A stretch of DNA of 46,092 nucleotides from Mediterranea sp. (in: CFB group bacteria) (GCA_031261785.1 JAISIZ010000080.1:1-46092); one strand, 5' to 3'; shown: positions 1 to 7,588, counted from the stretch's first letter. Numbers and translations: made by a program. The notes: generated from the sequence alone by a model not told the origin.

Positions 1-150
1 AAAAGTACCGCTTTGACACGAGACCGCCAAACATTATGGAAGATATTTTTAGGATCTTTTTCATGTCCGGAAGGTAAGGCGCTGAACGACAGCGGGAAGG
101 AAGGGAAAGTTTTTTCGCGGGGGGGGGACGGGGGAGCCGACGGCAAAAAC
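1..150. other. no gene seen at left edge
   Basis: I see no convincing coding region, RNA gene or repeat in these bases. A short open frame crosses them but extends antisense into the DUF4248 gene and has no family resemblance. A run of ten G residues near 120-130 is the only notable feature. Confidence 0.5.
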
Positions 151-384
151 TCATGGCTCGCCCAGATACTCCGCGATGATCCGCACCTGCCGTGCCGTGA
201 GCGTGCGTGCCCGCGTGTGGTAGTCCGTGCGGCGTTCCAGCTCGTCCACTAGCCCGCGGCAACGGCGTGTCCAGCGCCGCAGCCGGTCGGTGGCCGCCTT
301 GCCCGAGAGCGTGGGGAAATACATCCGGGCCAGCTCCCGCTTGTCGTAAACCCGGACCTCGAAATTTCTGTCAATAGTACTCAT
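151..384 (-). CDS. DUF4248 family protein
   Basis: This is a 77-residue basic protein. The pattern ELARMYFP, then a tryptophan-containing helix (LRRWTRR), then the ending LTARQVRIIAEYLGEP fits the DUF4248 family, which is common in Bacteroides and relatives. The frame stays open 27 codons further upstream. I chose the ATG at 384 because the family begins just before this point and because a TATATTTG -7 box lies at 470-463. The family has no established function. Its members commonly sit beside VirE-N/DUF3987, HU-like and amidase genes, as here. The spacing of the basic residues could suit nucleic-acid binding, but that is inference. Confidence 0.8.
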   Translation of the reverse strand: MSTIDRNFEVRVYDKRELARMYFPTLSGKAATDRLRRWTRRCRGLVDELERRTDYHTRARTLTARQVRIIAEYLGEP

Positions 385-462
385 TTCATTAATGAATTTG
401 GAATTGATAATTTTAAGATATAATGCGGTAAACAAGGATCTATAGAAGGATATACCGCATCG

Positions 463-470
463 CAAATATA
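463..470 (-). promoter_or_regulatory. -7 box for DUF4248 gene
   Basis: On the minus strand this reads TATATTTG, matching the Bacteroidetes -7 consensus TAnnTTTG. It lies about 80 bp upstream of the chosen start. An 8-bp inverted repeat, ATGCGGTA/TACCGCAT (423-430 and 453-460), lies just downstream around the probable transcription start and could be an operator. Confidence 0.55.
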
Positions 471-518
471 CGCATTTCGGATGATATTGGCAAACGAAAT
501 GGAAGAAAAGAGTGACGC

Positions 519-1004
519 CTAAAGAGAAGTCGGCTCGATCACCTTCACGAACCCTTCGGGCGCTTCCTCCCCGTGCCGGACACAGCCTATGTATAGGTCC
601 TCCCCATTCCGCATGGCTTTCACGATGACGTCCACCGCGGGACCCTTGTGAAGCGTGCAGTCATAGTAATCGACCAGTTCCAAGATGCCTTGTACGTAAA
701 AGGACAGCAGATGGTCCCCGCCACGTAGCAAGTCTCCCACGAGCGCTCTATCGCGACTCAGCGCCTCAGCGAACTTTCTCGCCGACGGGTAGCAGGTCCC
801 CGCTATCAGCTCACTCAGGAGCCTGCCCAGCTCCGGGATCTTCTCGCTGGATTTGCCCCGCTCCTTTACATTCTCCAAGCTCCGCTTCTTCACATTCGCC
901 AAGCTCAGCTTTTTCACACTCGCCGAACCCCGCTTCTTCCCTGACGCGGAGTTCTTTACCGGGACGCTCGTCCCTGCTTTCTTTTTTACTTTCTCTGTAA
1001 TCAT
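519..1004 (-). CDS. basic protein with octapeptide repeats, HTH-like C-terminal half
   Basis: I do not recognise a named family for this 161-residue protein. Residues 1-55 are lysine- and serine-rich and include about four tandem octapeptides of the type KKxSLxNV, encoded by a 24-bp DNA repeat. The C-terminal part, with PSARKFAEALSRDRALVGDL followed by a hydrophobic helix, resembles a Cro/CI-type helix-turn-helix. It is divergent from the VirE-N gene, and a 30-bp palindrome lies between the two promoters. By inference it could be a local regulator with a disordered basic arm for DNA contact. A structural or accessory protein remains possible. Confidence 0.6.
   Translation of the reverse strand: MITEKVKKKAGTSVPVKNSASGKKRGSASVKKLSLANVKKRSLENVKERGKSSEKIPELGRLLSELIAGTCYPSARKFAEALSRDRALVGDLLRGGDHLLSFYVQGILELVDYYDCTLHKGPAVDVIVKAMRNGEDLYIGCVRHGEEAPEGFVKVIEPTSL
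861..956 (-). repeat. 24-bp tandem repeat inside coding sequence
   Basis: Four consecutive 24-bp units start at 861, 885, 909 and 933. The middle two are closest to each other and the fourth is degenerate. The period is a multiple of three, so copy-number change would lengthen or shorten the lysine-rich arm of the 161-aa protein by eight residues without shifting the frame. Confidence 0.7.
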
Positions 1005-1033
1005 AAATACTCCTAATTTTTATGCTTATTCTG

Positions 1034-1041
1034 CAAATATA
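1034..1041 (-). promoter_or_regulatory. -7 box of leftward promoter
   Basis: On the minus strand this reads TATATTTG, about 30 bp upstream of the start of the 161-aa gene. Its expected -33 position falls inside the 1056-1085 palindrome. Confidence 0.6.
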
Positions 1042-1055
1042 GGTACTCTTATTCC

Positions 1056-1085
1056 GGGGGTGGCTTGAATATTCAAGCCACCCCC
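1056..1085. promoter_or_regulatory. 30-bp perfect palindrome between divergent promoters
   Basis: Each half reads GGGGGTGGCTTGAAT and the second half is its exact reverse complement, with the centre between 1070 and 1071. It spans the expected -33 area of the leftward promoter and reaches that of the rightward promoter (-7 at 1100-1107). This position fits an operator bound by a dimer that controls both genes. It has no T-run, and it sits upstream of both genes, so a terminator is unlikely. Confidence 0.65.
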
Positions 1086-1099
1086 CATTTTATCTCACC

Positions 1100-1107
1100 T
1101 ACCTTTG
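1100..1107 (+). promoter_or_regulatory. -7 box for VirE-N gene
   Basis: TACCTTTG matches TAnnTTTG and lies about 53 bp upstream of the ATG at 1160. The A-rich leader just before the start codon is typical of Bacteroidetes translation initiation. Confidence 0.6.
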
Positions 1108-1159
1108 TACCCGAAAGGTCCAAAGGCCTATACTTAAAACGTATATACTAAAAAAAAAC

Positions 1160-3502
1160 ATGAAAAATTTAGAATTAATTCACGTTTCCGTGTTTCAGGG
1201 CGTGAGAGACCGGCGTCCCGTACGCCGGAGCCTGCTCGAGGCGTTGGCCGAGTGCCTCCGCCCCACCCAGAAAGTGGCCGACGACGTGGCCCACATCCGG
1301 CGCTACCACGCCGAGGGGCGTCGGGCCGACGTCGACACCATCAAGCGCCGCTTGCCCGCCTTCACCCCCTCGGGCGTCTTCGAGGGCGGCCACAGCCGCT
1401 CCGACATGGTAGAGCACAGCGGCATAGTCTGCCTCGACTACGACCACGTGGGCACCGGCGACGACCGCCTGCGCCTGCTGAACCTCGCCGCCGCCGACAG
1501 CCACACCGTCAGCGTCATCGAGAGCCCCTCCGACGGGCTGAAGGTCTTCGCCCACGTCGAGGGCGCCACCGCCGCGCGACACGCCGAGGCCGTGGCCATC
1601 GCCGCCGCCCACTACGATCCGCTGCTCGGCCTCGAGCACGACGGCGCCTGCAAGGATCCTTGCCGCCTCTGCTTCTTCACCCACTCCCCGTCGGGCTACA
1701 TCGCCGCCATCTACACCTCCTTCGAGCTGGGCGAAGAGGAGGAGCCGCTGGCCGAGGTGCCCCGACAGCCCGACGGCACGCCGCCGCCCCGCCCCGCGAC
1801 CGCCCGCGCCGGAAAGAGTCACTCCGACTACCTACAGTCACTTATTTTCAGGTACCCCCTCCTGCACGGACAGCGCCACGCCAACGTGTTCCGCATCGCC
1901 TGCGCCGCCGCCCGGGGCGGGATAGACCGCGAGGAGACTTGCGGGGCAATTCGCGAGGCCTTACAAGGCACCGACTTTCCGGATTCCGAACTCCAACAGA
2001 CCGTAAGCGACGGATACAAAGGAAATCATGAGGAAAGACGCAGGACAAATGAGGGAAAAATGAAAATCGCGAAATCGCAGAAAATCGCGGAATCGCGCTA
2101 TGACCCTCCCCGTGTGGACGAAGAGAGCGAGGAAGCCTACTGGGCTGGCGAGGAATTTCGCAAGAACACGCCCCTGATACCCGACAGCGTGTACGAAAAT
2201 CTTCCCATCCTACTGGAAGAATCCATGCTCGACGACTGTACGCCCCGCGAGCGCGACGTGGCCCTGCTCTCCCAGCTCACCTGCCTATCGGCCGTGCTCC
2301 CCGCCACGTATGGCAACCACCGCCGGAAGCCCTGCGCGCCGCACGTCTTCTGCTTCGTGAGCGCGCCCGCGGGCAGCGGAAAGGGCGTGGCGCGCACCGG
2401 AAGGCTCCTCGTCGAGGCCGTCGACGCCCGCAGGATGATGGCCAGCAAGATCGAGGAAGAGCGCTACGCCAGGGAACTCGACGAATGGAAGGCGCTACAC
2501 GCCCGGGCGGGCAAGAAGGGAAAGGGCGACGAGCGTACACCCATCCCCCCCGAGCCCAAGCGTCCCCCGTTCAAGACCCTCTTCCTCTCCACCACCACCA
2601 GCAATACCCGCATGCAGATACAGATGCGCGACAACGGCGACGACGGCAGCCTCATGTGCGACACCGAGGCGCAGACCCTCTCGAGCGCCAACGGGCTGGA
2701 CTGCGGCAAGTTCGACGACCTGCTGCGCAAGGCCTTCGAGCACGAGCCTATCGACTCGTCGTACAAGGCCAACGGCATGGAACCCATCCGCATCCGCGAC
2801 CCGCGCCTGGCCTTGCTGCTCACCGGCACCCCGGCACAGTTCTCCCCCATACTCAGCAGCTCCGAGAACGGCCTGGTGAGCCGCGTGCTCTACTACACCT
2901 ACCGGGAGACGCCCCGATGGATAGACGTGGGCGACGACGACTATTCGCTCGACGACCAGTTCGCCCCCCTGGCCGAGCGGGTGCTCGCCCTGCACGACTT
3001 CTGCCTGGCCCATCCCGTCAGGTTCCGCTTCAGCTACGGCCAGCTGGCCAGGCTCAATGCCACCTTCGCCCGCAAGCTCGGCGAGGTGACCCTCGAGCAG
3101 AACGACGACCTGCAGGCGGTGGTCAAGCGCTACGCCCTCATCCTCACCCGCCTCTGCATGGTGTTCGCCCGGCTGCGCCAGGCGGAGAGCGGAAGCCAGG
3201 CGGAGACCATCGGCTGCACGGACGAAGACTTCCAGCGCGCCATGGACATCGTGATGTGCTGCTACGAGCACGGGCGACTGCTGCTCTCGTCCATGAGCGG
3301 CGGGGAGGTTCGCCCGCTGAGAGACCCCAATATGATCAAAGACTTTTTTTCTGACTTGCCCGATGAGTTTACCACCAAGCAGGCCGAGGAATTAGGCACC
3401 GCGTACGGATTCTACAAAGGCAAGGTACCACGTCTCATAAAATCAGCTACTGGACAGATAATCAGAAGATTGTCGCATGGCGTATACCAAAAGACAAATT
3501 AA
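1160..3502 (+). CDS. VirE N-terminal domain / DUF3987 P-loop protein
   Basis: This 780-residue protein has two recognisable parts. Residues about 10-190 match the BT4734-like VirE N-terminal domain, with HSGIVCLDYDHV, IESPSDGLKVFAHVE and DPCRLCFF; the aspartates in LDYD recall a primase-like fold. Residues about 340-740 form a DUF3987 ATPase-like region with a Walker A motif, SAPAGSGKG (near residues 400-408), and a Walker-B-like segment, SLMCDTEAQ. The family is abundant in Bacteroidales next to DUF4248, HU-like and amidase genes. A role in DNA replication or processing of a mobile element is suggested by the domains but unproven. Codon use is strongly GC-rich until the last 60 codons, which are AT-richer. 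A hairpin with a T-run follows at 3606-3652. Confidence 0.88.
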   Translation: MKNLELIHVSVFQGVRDRRPVRRSLLEALAECLRPTQKVADDVAHIRRYHAEGRRADVDTIKRRLPAFTPSGVFEGGHSRSDMVEHSGIVCLDYDHVGTGDDRLRLLNLAAADSHTVSVIESPSDGLKVFAHVEGATAARHAEAVAIAAAHYDPLLGLEHDGACKDPCRLCFFTHSPSGYIAAIYTSFELGEEEEPLAEVPRQPDGTPPPRPATARAGKSHSDYLQSLIFRYPLLHGQRHANVFRIACAAARGGIDREETCGAIREALQGTDFPDSELQQTVSDGYKGNHEERRRTNEGKMKIAKSQKIAESRYDPPRVDEESEEAYWAGEEFRKNTPLIPDSVYENLPILLEESMLDDCTPRERDVALLSQLTCLSAVLPATYGNHRRKPCAPHVFCFVSAPAGSGKGVARTGRLLVEAVDARRMMASKIEEERYARELDEWKALHARAGKKGKGDERTPIPPEPKRPPFKTLFLSTTTSNTRMQIQMRDNGDDGSLMCDTEAQTLSSANGLDCGKFDDLLRKAFEHEPIDSSYKANGMEPIRIRDPRLALLLTGTPAQFSPILSSSENGLVSRVLYYTYRETPRWIDVGDDDYSLDDQFAPLAERVLALHDFCLAHPVRFRFSYGQLARLNATFARKLGEVTLEQNDDLQAVVKRYALILTRLCMVFARLRQAESGSQAETIGCTDEDFQRAMDIVMCCYEHGRLLLSSMSGGEVRPLRDPNMIKDFFSDLPDEFTTKQAEELGTAYGFYKGKVPRLIKSATGQIIRRLSHGVYQKTN

Positions 3503-3541
3503 AAATAGCTATAGTGCTATTTGGCGATTTTCTGCGATTTT

Positions 3542-3709
3542 GAGCGAATATCCGTCCCTACGCCCGAGCTAAGGTTAGAAGGGATTTTTGCTTACACACC
3601 CCGCGAAATCACGGCCGCGACTTGAGAAAAAGGCGGCCGTGATTTTTTTCGAGACGGCCGTGAACGCGGCCGATGACGGCCGTGAACGGGGCCGGTGACG
3701 GCCGTGAAT
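3542..3709. repeat. 168-bp dispersed intergenic element, copy 1
   Basis: This stretch aligns over nearly its whole length with 39417-39584. It begins GAGCGAATA, contains CGCCCGAGCTAAG, then an inverted repeat of CACGGCCG. It ends with three direct repeats of GACGGCCGTGAA that start at 3653, 3675 and 3697, exactly 22 bp apart. The core ACGGCCGT is itself palindromic. Both copies sit within 40 bp of the stop codon of a plus-strand gene. It contains no open frame. Confidence 0.85.
3606..3652 (+). terminator. hairpin and T-run inside repeat copy 1
   Basis: The arms AAATCACGGCCG (3606-3617) and CGGCCGTGATTT (3634-3645) pair over 12 bp around a 16-nt loop and run into a T-rich tract (3643-3649). 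This is a good candidate intrinsic terminator for the VirE-N gene, supplied by the repeat element. Confidence 0.65.
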
Positions 3710-3774
3710 GGAGGGAAATTTAGAAAATATCCCAATTTATAAGGAGAAATGGAAGAACCTGTCTCCCAAATTTC

Positions 3775-3782
3775 TATCTTTG
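3775..3782 (+). promoter_or_regulatory. -7 box of the ABC-3C operon
   Basis: TATCTTTG matches TAnnTTTG and lies 22 bp before the ATG at 3805, giving a very short leader. It follows the repeat element and its terminator, so the operon appears to have its own promoter. Confidence 0.65.
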
Positions 3783-3804
3783 CTTCATATTTAGGAATGA
3801 ATAG

Positions 3805-4206
3805 ATGAACGAATACTCTCAAACTCCCGCGAAGAAGCGGATAAAGACGCTTCGATCGCTTATACCTGAAGTCTTTGATGAAGGTAAAAGCGAAGCATAC
3901 TACAGGGCTGGCCATAAAACCGTCGCGGATATCGCTAAAGAACGTATTCGCGGCGCTGCTATCCAAATTAAAAAGGAAGTTGAAGATAAGCGAACTAAAT
4001 TGGGGGGGCGATTGGATTTTGATGACAAACAAGCTGTAGGAACGCCTGATTGGGCTTTCAAAATCCTTAAACTCTCTGATAGTAATTTTAAGCCGTGGAG
4101 AAAGGTTGTCGCGCTTGACAGGCTTTCCGAAGGTAATGACCGGCTAAAGACCAGCATTGCTTCGCGGATGCGTGACGCGGACGTAGAAAACGAAATGATG
4201 CCATGA
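3805..4206 (+). CDS. unrecognised 133-aa first gene of ABC-3C operon
   Basis: I recognise no family for this protein. It is charged and predicted soluble. The N-terminal half is lysine/arginine-rich, and YYRAGHKTVADIAKERI (residues about 32-48) looks like the helix-hairpin-helix-like turn seen in DNA-contacting proteins, though this is weak. A second segment has WAFKILKL and FKPWRKVVALDRL. The stop overlaps the effector start as ATGA (4203-4206), which strongly suggests translational coupling and a role in the same system. By inference it may be a DNA-binding regulator, an antitoxin-like control protein or an extra structural component. Base composition is intermediate between the GC-rich flanks and the AT-rich operon body. 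Confidence 0.75.
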   Translation: MNEYSQTPAKKRIKTLRSLIPEVFDEGKSEAYYRAGHKTVADIAKERIRGAAIQIKKEVEDKRTKLGGRLDFDDKQAVGTPDWAFKILKLSDSNFKPWRKVVALDRLSEGNDRLKTSIASRMRDADVENEMMP

Positions 4207-5162
4207 ATAGAAGTTATTATTTTAATTACATCGAAGAACGTTTAGACTTACTTTCGCTCAGAATAAAGCGGAGAGGCAAGTTAAATCTTCTTGAGCTAAA
4301 TATTCATTCGGAGAACTTTTATAGAGACTTACTTAATTTATTGTATGGATGGGATCTTGAAAACATGAATGTAGCCCATCAAAATGAAAAAGCGATAGAT
4401 TTGATGGATGCGAACAATAAACTTGTTGTTCAAGTTTCGGCCACGAATACAAAGGTGAAGATACAAGACTCTTTGTCGAAGCTCAACTTTCGTGAATATA
4501 CATTCAAATTTTTATCTATCGCGGCAGAAAGCTCGGATAATCTTAGAAAAGAGAATTATAAGATTCCCGAGGGAATAAAATTCGCCCCATCTGACGACAT
4601 CCTTGATGTGGATTCTATTCTTCGAGTAGTAGAATCATTAGACATTGACAAACTAAAACGCTTATGTGATTTTGTTGAAAGAGAATTAGGATGCATGGAT
4701 GTATTGAAAATAAATCAATCAGACCTTGTTACCGTTATAAAGCTGCTGGCGCAAAATGATCTTTCAAATAGTGAAGTCAGTGTATCCACTCAAGAAGATT
4801 TTCAAATAGAGAGTAAGATAAATCATAATCAATTACGTATCTCAAGGGCTATTATTTCCGAACATAAGGTTTATCAAAATATGGTGAACAAGGTTTATTC
4901 TTCTTTTGATGAGATGGGACAAAATAAAAGCCTATTCGTATTAAATAAGATACGTAAAGTTTATATACAAGGTAGAGATTCCAGATATGGGGATGAACTT
5001 TTCGGATGGATCACTGATACGATCATGCAAGAAGTCGCGAAAAGAATGGATGGAGAAAATCTGTCGATTGAAGCTATAGAAATGTACGTTGATATTTTAA
5101 TCGTTGACGCTTTTATCCGATGTAAAATATTTGAAAACCCAAATAATCATGTTACTGCCTGA
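4203..5162 (+). CDS. SMEK domain effector of ABC-3C system
   Basis: The 319-residue product starts with a SMEK-type domain (residues about 8-110): NYIEERLDLLSLRIKRRGKL, then HSENFY, then IDLMDANNKLVVQVSATNTK. The order D66, Q77, S79 and K84 recalls a restriction-endonuclease-like active site with Q in the acidic position, so a nuclease effector is plausible but inferred. Residues about 200-319 resemble an ABC-3C C-terminal effector domain that couples to the ABC ATPase (KINHNQL, VYSSFDEMGQNKS, VLNKIRKVYI). It overlaps the previous gene by 4 bp and the next by 14 bp. SMEK proteins are known partners of DUF2326 ATPases in predicted conflict systems. The low GC contrasts with the flanks and suggests acquisition. 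Confidence 0.82.
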   Translation: MNRSYYFNYIEERLDLLSLRIKRRGKLNLLELNIHSENFYRDLLNLLYGWDLENMNVAHQNEKAIDLMDANNKLVVQVSATNTKVKIQDSLSKLNFREYTFKFLSIAAESSDNLRKENYKIPEGIKFAPSDDILDVDSILRVVESLDIDKLKRLCDFVERELGCMDVLKINQSDLVTVIKLLAQNDLSNSEVSVSTQEDFQIESKINHNQLRISRAIISEHKVYQNMVNKVYSSFDEMGQNKSLFVLNKIRKVYIQGRDSRYGDELFGWITDTIMQEVAKRMDGENLSIEAIEMYVDILIVDAFIRCKIFENPNNHVTA

Positions 5163-5376
5163 CGCCATACATCCCAAAGATAGCATATATTATACCGGTG
5201 CAATTGTCCTGAAAATCTTGCAGTCAACAGATGGCACCAAAATAGGGGATTTATATGTTGAACTGAAGAAAGAGCATAATCTGACATTCCCCGTCTTACT
5301 TCTAACGTTAGATTGGTTATACCTCATAAATGCCGCCACAATTAATCAGAAAGGAGAGATTGTACTATGTTCTTAA
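5149..5376 (+). CDS. ABC-3C middle component (MC6-like)
   Basis: This is a 75-residue protein. I start it at the ATG at 5149, because the family begins M-hydrophobic-LPD (here MLLPDAIHPKDS). An in-frame TTG at 5104 would extend it but lies deep in the preceding gene. The pattern of an N-terminal strand, a helix (TGAIVLKIL), then LTFPVLLLTLDWLYLINA and a short C-terminal beta strand matches the middle component that bridges ATPase and effector in ABC-three-component systems. It overlaps the effector by 14 bp and the ATPase by 10 bp, so all three should be made together. Confidence 0.75.
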   Translation: MLLPDAIHPKDSIYYTGAIVLKILQSTDGTKIGDLYVELKKEHNLTFPVLLLTLDWLYLINAATINQKGEIVLCS

Positions 5377-7094
5377 AATCACTAATCATCAAGACACCAA
5401 TTCGAGTTATTCGGGAAATACATTTTCACAAGGGGCTTAATCTCATCATAGACCAGACTCCCTCAAATTCCAATGTCACCAATACAGATACAGGGAATAA
5501 CGTTGGAAAGACAACTGTCCTCAAATTAATAGATTTCTGCTTAGGGAAAGAACCAGAGGTTATATATAAAGATCCTGAGAATAAGCGAGAAGTATATGGG
5601 TTGGTAAAAGATTTCTTGATAAAGGAAAAAGTCGAAATCATATTGTCTTTAGTAGATGACATTGAAAACCCTATGACTGAAATCACGATTAGACGTAACT
5701 TCCTAAATAGGAAGGAGAGAGTATATGAAATTAATGGTAAAATACTCCCTTCTAAAAAAATAGATTACGAACCACTTCTGATGCAATTCATTTTCCCTAA
5801 CGTGAAAATTGACAAACCCACATTTAGACAGATTATATCACACAATATCCGTTATGATGAATTGCGATTGACAAATACGCTTAAAACATTAGATGGCTAT
5901 ACGACAGATGAAGCGTATGAATCGTTGTATTTGTATTTATTTGGATGTAATGAAGACGGAAGGCGCAAATTAGAATTATCAGAAAGCATTAAGAATGAAG
6001 AGAAATTCAAAAAACGATTGGAAAAACAAGAAACAATAGGTGGGTATAAGTCGGCATTAGAAGCCATTGAAATGGATATTGACAAATTGAATAAGCAGAA
6101 AGCAACTCTTAATATTAATCCGGATTTGGAAATCGATTTACGAATGCTAAACGATATAAAATCAGAGATCAATCGACTAAGTTCTGATATAACATCCTTA
6201 TCTATCCGGAGAGACATTATTCTTGATACAGAAAAAGATTTTTCTTCCCAACAGTTCAAAAGCGATACCTCTCAATTAGAATTAGTATATCGACAGGCAG
6301 CAGCTTTTATACCAAATCTACAAAAGTCTTTTGAGGATTTAGTAAGTTACCACAACCAAATGCTTGAAGAAAAGACTAAATTTATAGTCCAGGAGCTACC
6401 TATGCTTAATAAACGCATCGATGATAAGAACAATGAGCTAAACAGACTAAGAGAGCAGGAGCAAATATATGCTTCAAAAGTTACATGTTCTGACACCTTT
6501 GAAGACTTGGAATCAATAATAACGGATTTGAATATATTGCATCAGAAGAAAGGGAGTTATGAGTCTATAGTAGCTCAAATAGAAGGAGTAGACGCGTCGC
6601 TTAGTAAGTTTCGTCTCGAATTACGCGATATAAATGATGCGTTATTCTCTAATGATTTCCAGAAAAAAGTAGCTTCGCAATTATCAAAATTCAATAAAAT
6701 ATTTTCTGATATATCCGAAGTTCTATACAATGAAAGATATGCTATCAAGTATGACCCCATCATAACCGCAAAAGGAAAAAAAATCTATAAATTCGCAACC
6801 ATAGACACAAACTTTAGCTCAGGGAAAAAACAAGGGGAAATATCATGCTTTGATATTGCATATACCAAATTCGCGGACCAAGAAGGTATCCCTTGTTTGC
6901 ACTTTCTTCTGAATGACAAGAAAGAATTAGTCCATGATAATCAGTTGATAAAATTGGCGGAAGTCGTCGAGAAAAATAGTATTCAATATATCGCGTCCAT
7001 ATTGGAAGATAAGCTGCCGGAGCAATTAAAAAATGAACATAATTATATCCTCAAGCTTTCTCAAAAAGATAAATTATTCAAAATAGAAAATTAG
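5367..7094 (+). CDS. DUF2326 ABC ATPase of ABC-3C system
   Basis: This 575-residue SMC/RecN-like ATPase has a Walker A motif, GNNVGKTT, at residues 43-50. A long coiled coil (about 185-430) carries many KLNK, LRMLND and NNELNRLREQ heptads. The C-terminal DUF2326 region has SGKKQGEISCFDIAY and a Walker-B-like LHFLLNDKK. In ABC-3C systems this ATPase is thought to sense invading nucleoprotein and license the effector. It shares 10 bp with the middle component. The whole gene is AT-rich, unlike the VirE-N and HU genes on either side. No convincing rightward terminator was found right after the stop. Confidence 0.87.
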   Translation: MFLKSLIIKTPIRVIREIHFHKGLNLIIDQTPSNSNVTNTDTGNNVGKTTVLKLIDFCLGKEPEVIYKDPENKREVYGLVKDFLIKEKVEIILSLVDDIENPMTEITIRRNFLNRKERVYEINGKILPSKKIDYEPLLMQFIFPNVKIDKPTFRQIISHNIRYDELRLTNTLKTLDGYTTDEAYESLYLYLFGCNEDGRRKLELSESIKNEEKFKKRLEKQETIGGYKSALEAIEMDIDKLNKQKATLNINPDLEIDLRMLNDIKSEINRLSSDITSLSIRRDIILDTEKDFSSQQFKSDTSQLELVYRQAAAFIPNLQKSFEDLVSYHNQMLEEKTKFIVQELPMLNKRIDDKNNELNRLREQEQIYASKVTCSDTFEDLESIITDLNILHQKKGSYESIVAQIEGVDASLSKFRLELRDINDALFSNDFQKKVASQLSKFNKIFSDISEVLYNERYAIKYDPIITAKGKKIYKFATIDTNFSSGKKQGEISCFDIAYTKFADQEGIPCLHFLLNDKKELVHDNQLIKLAEVVEKNSIQYIASILEDKLPEQLKNEHNYILKLSQKDKLFKIEN

Positions 7095-7124
7095 CGCGAC
7101 TATCTCCCGTAAGCCATGCGCCAA

Positions 7125-7275
7125 GTGCCCTCGAAAGGACCAAGATGCGGCGAAAGCCTCTGCCTTGGATGGGCTGCTTAACCCAGCCCCACGCAAAGCG
7201 AGGAACGAGCAGCGCTCCCCAGTATCCTAAGCGCGGATAACGTCGCGCCCGCAAGGGCAATAGCTTACCCCGCCG
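7125..7275. repeat. REP-like intergenic element, degenerate copy A
   Basis: The order of blocks is GCCCTCGAAAGG, CGAAAGCCT, TTAACCCAGCC, GCGAGGAACGAG, AACGT and CGCCCGCAAGGGC. This follows the left half of the element at 43502-43789 block by block, with substitutions. It lies just after the ABC-3C ATPase and before the HU promoter. It has no supported coding potential. Confidence 0.7.
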
Positions 7276-7333
7276 GGCGCGCACATCCGCGGGGAACCGC
7301 GGGCCGGACAGGCGGCGGCCGTGAAGCGGACAG

Positions 7334-7363
7334 AAAAAAGAGAGGCGTCTCACGATGCCTCTC
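7334..7363 (-). terminator. intrinsic terminator, minus strand
   Basis: On the minus strand GAGAGGC (7363-7357) pairs with GCCTCTC (7346-7340), followed directly by six T residues (7339-7334). On the plus strand there is no T-run, so it works only leftward. Confidence 0.6.
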
Positions 7364-7475
7364 CTTCATATAAATACAATTATAAGAAATATGGCGGATG
7401 CCCAAAACCATTTGGCCTCGTCACGCCCCTCCGGACATCTCCGAAGCCGGGTATCCGCATGAAACTTTAAATTAT
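7334..7475 (-). ncRNA. candidate ~140-nt leftward transcript
   Basis: A minus-strand -7 box (TATCTTTG at 7489-7482) and a minus-strand hairpin with six T residues (7363-7334) bracket about 140 bases. No protein of convincing length starts inside; a 26-codon frame opens at the ATG at 7461. This could be a small RNA, or it could encode a short peptide. The evidence is only the promoter and terminator arrangement. Confidence 0.3.
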
Positions 7476-7481
7476 CTTCCG

Positions 7482-7489
7482 CAAAGATA
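7482..7489 (-). promoter_or_regulatory. -7 box, leftward
   Basis: On the minus strand this reads TATCTTTG. It would drive the short transcript that ends at the 7334-7363 terminator. Confidence 0.4.
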
Positions 7490-7588
7490 CGGAACATATC
7501 CGGAAAACCGCCACGTTCGCTATATATTTTTTTTCGTTCTTCCCTTCCGCGAGCGTCGGCGAGCGTCACCGCCCCCGTACCGATGTCG

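Noticed and set aside
3653-3709. CRISPR array
   Set aside because: There are only three 12-bp repeats with 10-bp gaps, no unique spacers of CRISPR length and no cas genes nearby.
5104-5148. TTG start extending the ABC-3C middle component by 15 residues
   Set aside because: The family starts M-x-LPD, which matches the ATG at 5149; the extension only reads the end of the effector gene in another frame.
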